From positions 957,001 through 1,021,000 of the forward strand of contig JBAMJR010000025.1 of assembly GCA_038501785.1 (NCBI GenBank): a stretch of DNA of 64,000 nt, given 5' to 3'. Shown piece after piece: positions 58,112 through 64,000 of the stretch. The notes beneath the pieces were generated by a model. It searched no databases. It was given only the letters and a program-made list of their open reading frames with translations, and was not told where the DNA came from. The translations under genes were made by a program, and so were the position numbers. Source of the stretch: Myoxocephalus aenaeus (lineage: Eukaryota; Chordata; Actinopteri; Perciformes; Cottidae). The stretch's first letter is position 1, and the number at the start of each line of letters is the position of its first letter.

Positions 58112-60109
58112 CCCTTCGTCCACTGAGCCCGCGGTTTCGCGTGGTGACACTTGAAACGTTTCTCTAAGTTTCTAAAATATTCACAGCACCCCGATAATAC
58201 ATCGCAAAAATATAATTTTACGTCTGGCGGAAAGAGACGGCTTCCTGCTTCCGGGTGCCTGCCCAGGCAGAGCCCAGCATAATTTTAACATCATCAAGCA
58301 AGCGAAAGGGCAGCAGTGTGTCATCTGACGCTGAAAAAAAAAAAAAAAAAATCCTTCTCTGTGATTAGTTGAGTCATATGTCCGTCGCCATTTCGTGAAC
58401 TAAACAACCAATGTACACTCAGGAAAATCTCAAAAGGACAACCCACTTGTACAGCATGTACACATGCTACATTTTACAATCAACATGACGACAAAGAGAT
58501 TCAACACGGAGGAAGCAAAGCGCATGATTCTGGAGAGCAGCGAGGAGGAGGACGACGCGTCGTCGTCAGAGCTCGAAGGCTTTAGTTCTTCTGAGGAAGA
58601 TGGGTAAGTGTAGTTACTAAACTTTGTTACGTGTCTGTAAGGCTGCATGGTGCAAACTAGTAATGTGTACAAACTAGTAATGTGTACAAACTAGTAATGT
58701 GTACACTGTAGGAGAGCACGAGAGCCAGCCACGCGGTGCACACTGCTTCTCACGTTACTACGTCATGATCTAAGTAATGTTTACACACAGTCTGCTTTGT
58801 ACAACACTCTGCTTCACGTTACTACCACTAATATTTATACATCCAATGCGGAGCACTATGCTAAAATTACTACCACAGTCATGATCTGAATAATATTTAC
58901 ACATCCAATGTGGAGCATTCTGCTCAATCGTTACGTCATCTTTCTTTCAACTGACTAGTATTGATTTATTTTACAGAGAGGAGTACCAGCCGCCCCGACC
59001 AGCCTGGCCAGCAAAGAGGCAGCGTGTTGGACGGCAACTACCACGACCAGCAAAGAGGCAGCGCGTTGACCGACGACTAAAAACACCATCTCCAGCACCA
59101 TGCCCGGCGACTGCTTTCACCTCAGGCCAGATCAAGAAAGACAGCAGCACGTGCACCACCTGCACCTACGCTGTCCTGGAGGACGGATGAAGACCCGGAC
59201 ACTGCTCCCCCGTCATCAAGTTCCAGCCCGGACACCAGGTCCACATGTCAGTGCCACAGCAACACCCATTGAACTCTTCAAACTGTTCTTCCAACTAAGT
59301 CCACGGTGGGTCGCAGGGTTTGCGAGCTTTGCAGCATGAAGAAAGTGAGCAAAGACACGGCGTGGAAGTGCGAGGCGTGTAACGTTCCCCTCTGCCTGCA
59401 GCTGAACAGAAACTGTTTCCATGACTGGCATGCCATGGCATGAGGATATGCCATTGAAGCATATATACTTGTATATTGTAAATGGTCTAGTCTTTGTTCT
59501 GTTTTATATTTCTGAATATATATTCTGTACATATTTTCTTTTTTTTTTATAATACATATTTTTATTTAAAAAAAAAAAAATTGTTGTGATGGTCATTTTT
59601 CATTTGCACACACTCCCTGAAGCTTTATCTGCACTATGAAGTCATTTCTCAGTCCCATTTTTATCATTTTGGTGAAAGCTGTGAAAGACCATATTTCTAC
59701 TCAAAAAACGATAATAAAAACTTTAGTTTTAGACATTTATTTACATGTATCTAACATTTTATTCATATATTTCACTGCTTTTGTGAACCTAAAACCTTTG
59801 GTAAACCAATTGCCATCACCTAAACAGAGTCACCACCTGAGTAAAGTTAGGTTTTTTCAAGCGATATGAAGAATTTCCAAAAATCGAGATTCCATTTTTC
59901 AGCTTTAGTGTCATATTATAAAGTTTTTTTCTTTACACTTTTGCCTTATGACAATGGTGCCTCATTATATAGATAGCTGAGATTGTTCTGCAATTTATGA
60001 TGTAAAACATGGGTATATATCTTATATGCAAGTGCCTTAAAAGGTGAATCTAAGAAAATTATGTCAAATCGAGAAAATCGACTGAAAATGACCTCCAGTG
60101 TGCAGTGAG
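58112..60109 (+). mobile_element. piggyBac derivative, copy 2 (2.0 kb)
   Basis: Flanked by TTAA at 58108-58111 and 60110-60113. It starts CCCTTCGTCCACTGAGCCCG and ends CCTCCAGTGTGCAGTGAG. It matches copy 1 (24800-26807) along its whole length with few substitutions and small indels. The largest difference is about 11 bp missing near 59095. It contains the two-exon transposase remnant without its catalytic core and so depends on an enzyme supplied in trans. It sits in otherwise unique sequence, unlike copy 1, so its flanks give a cleaner view of the target site. Confidence 0.92.
58485..59443 (+). pseudogene. piggyBac transposase remnant (copy 2)
   Basis: Exon 1 (58485-58603) has an intact start, MTTKRFNTEEAKRMILESS, followed by an acidic serine-rich stretch, and a donor GGGTAAGTG. 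The acceptor TTTTACAG at 58976 opens exon 2, with the basic AKRQRV repeats. A small deletion near 59095 shifts the frame relative to copy 1. The start of the catalytic domain, TPIELFKLFF, is joined to the C-terminal zinc finger (CELC, CEAC, HDWH) ending at 59441-59443; the three catalytic aspartates and about 400 residues that piggyBac enzymes normally have between these parts are absent. It is a remnant inside a non-autonomous element. Confidence 0.82.
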
Positions 60110-60113
60110 TTAA

Positions 60114-60680
60114 AGGACTGTATATGCAAAATACAATATTTTGTTGACGGAAGCACACATTTATATGTCTAGGTAAAGTCATCTTTAGGACTGAGAATAA
60201 ACCCATTGCATGTGTGTTCATACAGCGTTTCAAACATTTTTATATTGCATGTGGAAAGCACTGTTTGAAAGTTTGTGTGTACAGTTCTGATAAATAGAGT
60301 TAATATAGCTTTGAATTAAGTGTTTTGCTTTAGTGAGAGATTTTCTTAATGTATGAGGGTCCCAGTTTCAGATAATGATGTTTCTGCCATTGCAAACTAA
60401 GAACCTGTGACCTGGCAGCACATCTCCTGTCCCGCTTTCCCTCTCCGGGACATTAAACAGTCCCCGTCATCTCTAAGTTGGCATATTTCCACACACTCTG
60501 TACACCTCAGCTGTTTGTAATAAATGGGGTAGCAGCTCACTCCGCCGGTGCGCGCCGCTGAATAAATAACGAGCTATCAAAAGCCGATTTATGTAAAACT
60601 GGCCGGCATTGTGAGCCTTCATTTCTTTCCTCCCGTCGCTGGTTGAGCGCAGTGATGGGCTCAGAGCAGGGCGTCGCTGT
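60114..60680. other. Unique sequence, no gene seen
   Basis: Nothing recognised. Confidence 0.5.
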
Positions 60681-61323
60681 CAGGCTGGTTTATCAGGCTT
60701 GTTCATGGTTCATGGTTCAGGCTGGTTCATCAGGCTGGTTCATGGTTCAGGCTGGTTCATGGTTCAGGCTGGTTCATCAGGCTGGTTCATGCTTCAGGCT
60801 GGTTCATGGTTCAGGCTGGTTCATGGTTCAGGCTAGTTCATCAGGCTGGTTCATGCTTCAGGCTGGTTCATGGTTCAGACTGGTTCATCAGGCTGGTTCA
60901 TGCTTCAGGCTGGTTCATGGTTCAGGCTGGTTCATGGTTCAGGCTGGTTCATCAGGCTGGTTCATGGTTCAGGCTGGTTCATGGTTCAGACTGGTTCATC
61001 AGGCTGGTTCATGGTTCAGGCTGGTTCATGGTTCAGGCTGGTTCATCAGGCTGGTTCATGGTTCAGGCTGGTTCATGGTTCAGGCTGGTTCATCAGGCTG
61101 GTTCATGCTTCAGGCTGGTTCATGGTTCAGACTGGTTCATCAGGCTGGTTCATGGTTCAGGCTGGTTCATGGTTCAGACTGGTTCATCAGGCTGGTTCAT
61201 GGTTCAGGCTGGTTCATGGTTCAGACTGGTTCATCAGGCTGGTTCATGCTTCAGGCTGGTTCATGGTTCAGGCTGTCTGGCTGGTTCATGCTTCAGGCTG
61301 GTTCATGGTTCATGGTTCAGGCT
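60681..61323. repeat. Minisatellite of GGTTCATGGTTCAGGCT units
   Basis: Alternating units GGTTCATGGTTCAGGCT and GGTTCATCAGGCT, with GCTTCAGGCT and GTTCAGACT variants. A higher-order unit of about 60-75 bp recurs roughly ten times. All three plus-strand frames stay open (Gly-Trp-Phe-Met-Val-Gln-Ala type); these are artefacts. Confidence 0.96.
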
Positions 61324-62369
61324 CTCCTGCGGGTGCATCACGTGCCATCACTGCTGCCTAGATTATTATGGCCTAAATAAGTGTTGCACTATAGTTGGCT
61401 CTCCAGCCTCATGTTTATTTTTATTTTTATTATTTAACCTGTTCCTTACTGCTTTGGTCAGGTTGCAGGTAAAAGAGGTGCATTTCTCTTTGTAGATTGT
61501 TACATTTAAATACATTTTAAAGCTAAATAGGTCAGACTAACCAGGAAAAAAAGTTTAAAAAAAAGAAGAAAGAAAGACTAGACCTGTACTAATAAATCGT
61601 TGAAATATGTTTTTTATTTTTATTTTTTCCTATCCTGTTAATCATCACTGTCTCGTATGAATTTTTAATTTGCGACAACAACAACAACAACAACAAAATG
61701 ATGCGAGGGAAAAAGCATCTTAAAAACAATTAGTAGAATATTAATTCAATTTCCAGGAGACACGGTTTAGGTTAACAATGCAACTATGTTGATCATATGT
61801 ATCATGTGACTCCTTAGAGTTGGAAAATGGCTTCTCTGTGGGCGCTATGTGATCTTACTCACATTCTCATGGCCATTCTCCTAATTATCAAATATAATTG
61901 ATCAGTATGTTTTTTTTAATTTTTTTAAGTGCTTTGACAAATCAAGATGAGATCAAAAATATGCAATAACAAGTGATAGCAACAAAAGTCAACCCAAACT
62001 AAAAGGAGGAATTAAAAAGACAGATTCCAACGGGGTTTGTTGTTATTGGATCTAAATGGAGGCTGTAACATCTAAGCATCATTGAAATGGTCTAAACTAT
62101 AGTTTTGTTTTCCCTAAATGGCAAATATAATCAGTCTACAATCATCTGTAACACTTGTGTTGATTTGGTCAGCAAACACTGGCTGCTGGTCTGACCCTCA
62201 GCTCTACTTATAGAACACTGTGTTCTCCAGCGTTTCGCTCACACTTCAAGCTGTAAAGTCTCGGCGCTCTTAGTACGACATCTCCGACCTGACGGCTCCC
62301 ATCAGGCCTCCAGAAGCTGCCAAGCAGGCCTGCGGGTGGAAGGCCTCTTTTCACTAGACGTCACGTGAT
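61324..62369. other. Unique sequence, no gene seen
   Basis: Includes a short (CAA)n run at about 61676-61695. Nothing else recognised. Confidence 0.5.
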
Positions 62370-62590
62370 GGGCAGCTGGAGCTCATGGGGATGAGTGGTC
62401 ATCCTGAAACCATAAGGTTGCCGGTTTGATCCCCAGCCTCCCCATAGTTTGCATGTCTAAGTATCCTTGAGCATGAAACTGAAGCCCCAGTTGCGCCACA
62501 CAGGGCATCACACTGCTCTTAATCACTAAGGATGGGTTACATGCAGAGAATACTTTTCCCAAGGGGATTAATAAAGGGTACTTTCTTTAT
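62370..62590 (+). mobile_element. tRNA-derived SINE
   Basis: GATGAGTGGTCATCCTGAAA and AAGGTTGCCGGTTTGATCCC resemble the A- and B-box regions of a tRNA-derived head. The stretch GTATCCTTGAGCATGAAACT follows, matching the GTCCTTGAGCAAGACACT phrase common to fish SINEs and present in the SINE at 23.4 kb. It ends CCCAAGGGGATTAATAAAGG with a T-rich tail. Non-coding. Confidence 0.65.
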
Positions 62591-62826
62591 TTTTCTTCTT
62601 TCTGATATGTCCTGTAATCAGTGGCGGCTGGTGACATTTTGTTTTGGGGGGGCGCAGTTGGGCGGCGCGGTTTAAATAGCACTCCACAATGAGAAGAAAA
62701 GAGGTTTTGAGTAGAATATTCTAAAAAACAAAGCTTTATTTCAAGAAAACACAGTGCTCAACACTGTCCAATAACAACTATCAACAAACTGTAACTTTGG
62801 GCATGAGAGGTTCAGAGCAGAATGGT

Positions 62827-62976
62827 TTAAGAAACATTCAATGTGGTGGCCAGAGCAACTTCAGGGAATACATTGACGCAGCATTCAAACTGGGGGCCCT
62901 GCAGTAAGGTGGCACTGGTGAGGTGGTCTTTGAAGGCAAAGCGTTCCCTGGTGTGTCCAAGTATGGTGTCACAAAC
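62827..62976 (-). pseudogene. hAT (ZMYM1-like) transposase fragment, last exon
   Basis: After a TCTGTAG acceptor the minus strand reads VCDTILGHTRERFAFKDHLT and SATLLQGPQFE, and stops after 49 residues. The pattern I-L-x-H-x-x-x-R-F-x-F-x-x-H-L-x-x-A-x-L recalls the region before the C-terminal dimerisation domain in ZMYM1-like hAT transposases. The remainder of the domain has been lost or read out of frame. Confidence 0.55.
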
Positions 62977-63143
62977 CTACAGATAAATATATAGAGATAG
63001 AGACAGAGACAGTAAGATAAGTTGTGGGGAAATATCTACTACAAACAGGCTTCATACTACAGACAAAAAACTATGTTTTGTGTGTCTTGATGGCTCAGCA
63101 ACATAGACAAAAGGCCAGGAGCCACCTTGATGGCTGTAGCTAT

Positions 63144-63144
<1 letters not shown>

Positions 63145-63232
<88 letters not shown>
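63145..63232. repeat. (CA)n microsatellite within the hAT element
   Basis: A perfect CA run of about 44 units in the intronic part of the element. Confidence 0.97.
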
Positions 63233-63235
<3 letters not shown>

Positions 63236-63465
63236 CTTGTTGGGGGTTGAATTGGTATTTTAGATAAAGTTATAGCCTGATATGATATCCACCCAAATCT
63301 AACAATGTCCAACATGTGTTCTGCTGTGGGAAAGATAAAACATTAAACTCTAACAGGCATCTGCTGATTTTGACACTCACTTCTGCAGCAATCCTTCAAG
63401 CTCATCTTCCTTCACAGCCCGGCGCTTCCTCGGCTGCTCAGAGCCACTGCACACTGAGCCTCCAG

Positions 63466-63636
63466 CTAGCAGCTCCGGTTAGCATGTAGCTTGGTGCATG
63501 TAGCTTCACTGCCTTGCTGCTGAATATTTAAATCCGGACGTTCGGGTCCCAACTCTTTCAGCCTCTTCTTGTCAACATCTGATCGTGGATTGAAAGGTGT
63601 TTCGCGTAGAGATACCACAGAGTTTTCAGTCGCCAT
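63466..63636 (-). pseudogene. hAT (ZMYM1-like) transposase N-terminus
   Basis: From the ATG at 63636 the minus strand reads MATENSVVSLRETPFNPRSD and then KKRLKELGPERPDLNIQQQ, ending at a stop after 56 residues. The L-K-E-L-G-P-x-R-P-D-L motif is typical of the start of this hAT transposase group in fish. The expected TTF-type zinc finger and catalytic domain are not present. Farther along the minus strand near 63410-63460 a basic stretch, PRKRRAVKEDELEGLLQK, followed by GTGAGT could be the end of an alternatively read first exon. Confidence 0.6.
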
Positions 63637-64000
63637 ACTAACATAATCAAAGTCTCTGCTAGCTGTGTTGCTCGCGTAGCTACATGGGGTGTGAGGGAAT
63701 GATAAAGGTCTCTGATTGGACGAATAGTCCAATCACGTTGCAATAAGAAACGATGTCATTGGCTAGGGCGCAGATTCGTGCGCCCGAAGATTCACGTTTC
63801 ATCCGCCAATGAGAAGCTGTCCTTGCCGTCACGAGGGTGAAATGTTTGTTAGCTTTCCATAGACACACATTTGGCCGGCGCCCCGAGAGGGGAGGGGCTT
63901 TTCTCAGTAATGATGAATGGCGATATATTATATTTAACTTAAGTGGTTGTTGACAGGGGCTTACGGTCTCCCACACACACATTTAGCGCGTCAACACAGT

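Larger units (their letters stand above)
62619..64000 (-). mobile_element. Deleted hAT element (CAGTGGCGGCTGG end), runs off the window
   Basis: The left edge reads CAGTGGCGGCTGGTGACATT, so on the minus strand the element ends in CCAGCCGCCACTG. Minus-strand transposase remnants lie at 63466-63636 (N-terminus) and 62827-62976 (last exon). AATAAAGC occurs on the minus strand about 115 bp before the end and fits a polyadenylation signal. About 500 bp lie between the remnants, far too little for a full transposase. The matching right-hand end was not found within the window, so the right limit is unknown. Confidence 0.72.

Noticed and set aside
60643..61495. Three overlapping plus-strand frames of 163-245 codons (GSGWFMVQAG type)
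   Set aside because: All three come from the same minisatellite and have no flanking coding signal.

Overview
The window looks like non-coding, repeat-rich DNA from a teleost fish, most likely a percomorph. The evidence is the mix of elements: an intact Tc1-like transposon, hAT elements of several families, piggyBac derivatives with TTAA target sites, the 3' end of an L2 LINE with an ATT tail, a 5'-truncated L1, tRNA-derived SINEs with fish-type tails, and many long CA/GT repeats and minisatellites. I found no host gene that I can name. The only complete, undamaged reading frame I trust is a transposase at 29079-30119 (+). One short stretch near 45.7 kb (-) looks like an exon but is unassigned.

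Layout. 1-24 kb is mostly unique AT-rich sequence with large tandem arrays at 0.83-1.93, 3.89-4.08, 9.18-9.76, 12.72-14.18 and 20.93-21.68 kb. It also holds microsatellites, scattered MITE and SINE fragments, and a short piggyBac derivative at 17.89-18.91 kb. 24.04-33.54 kb is an unbroken train of transposons separated by (AT)n blocks. In order these are an hAT-Ac element in minus orientation stuffed with other transposons, an intact Tc1-like element, a second hAT-Ac element in plus orientation split by another hAT, a rearranged Tc1 element with long inverted repeats, and an L2 tail. 33.5-46.1 kb is largely unique, with a 1.2 kb minisatellite at 39.2-40.4 kb. 46.16-47.83 kb is a truncated L1 carrying a deleted copy of the same Tc1-like family. 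50.5-52.7 kb holds a LINE tail, an hAT end, a second piggyBac-like relic, and a dispersed repeat that carries its own minisatellite. 54.9-55.9 kb has tandem arrays. 58.1-60.1 kb holds a 2 kb piggyBac derivative nearly identical to the one at 24.8-26.8 kb. 60.7-61.3 kb is a minisatellite, and 62.6 kb to the end is a deleted hAT element with remnants of its transposase.

The genes do not form a pathway. What the window records is transposon history: an order of insertion that can be read from nesting, internally deleted copies that would depend on transposases made elsewhere, and repeated insertion into or beside (AT)n tracts. I saw no CRISPR array, RNA gene, defence system or other undescribed multi-gene system. 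The best candidates for follow-up are the intact Tc1-like transposase with 36 residues between its second D and its E, the nested (AT)n transposon train, and the dispersed repeat that carries a minisatellite.
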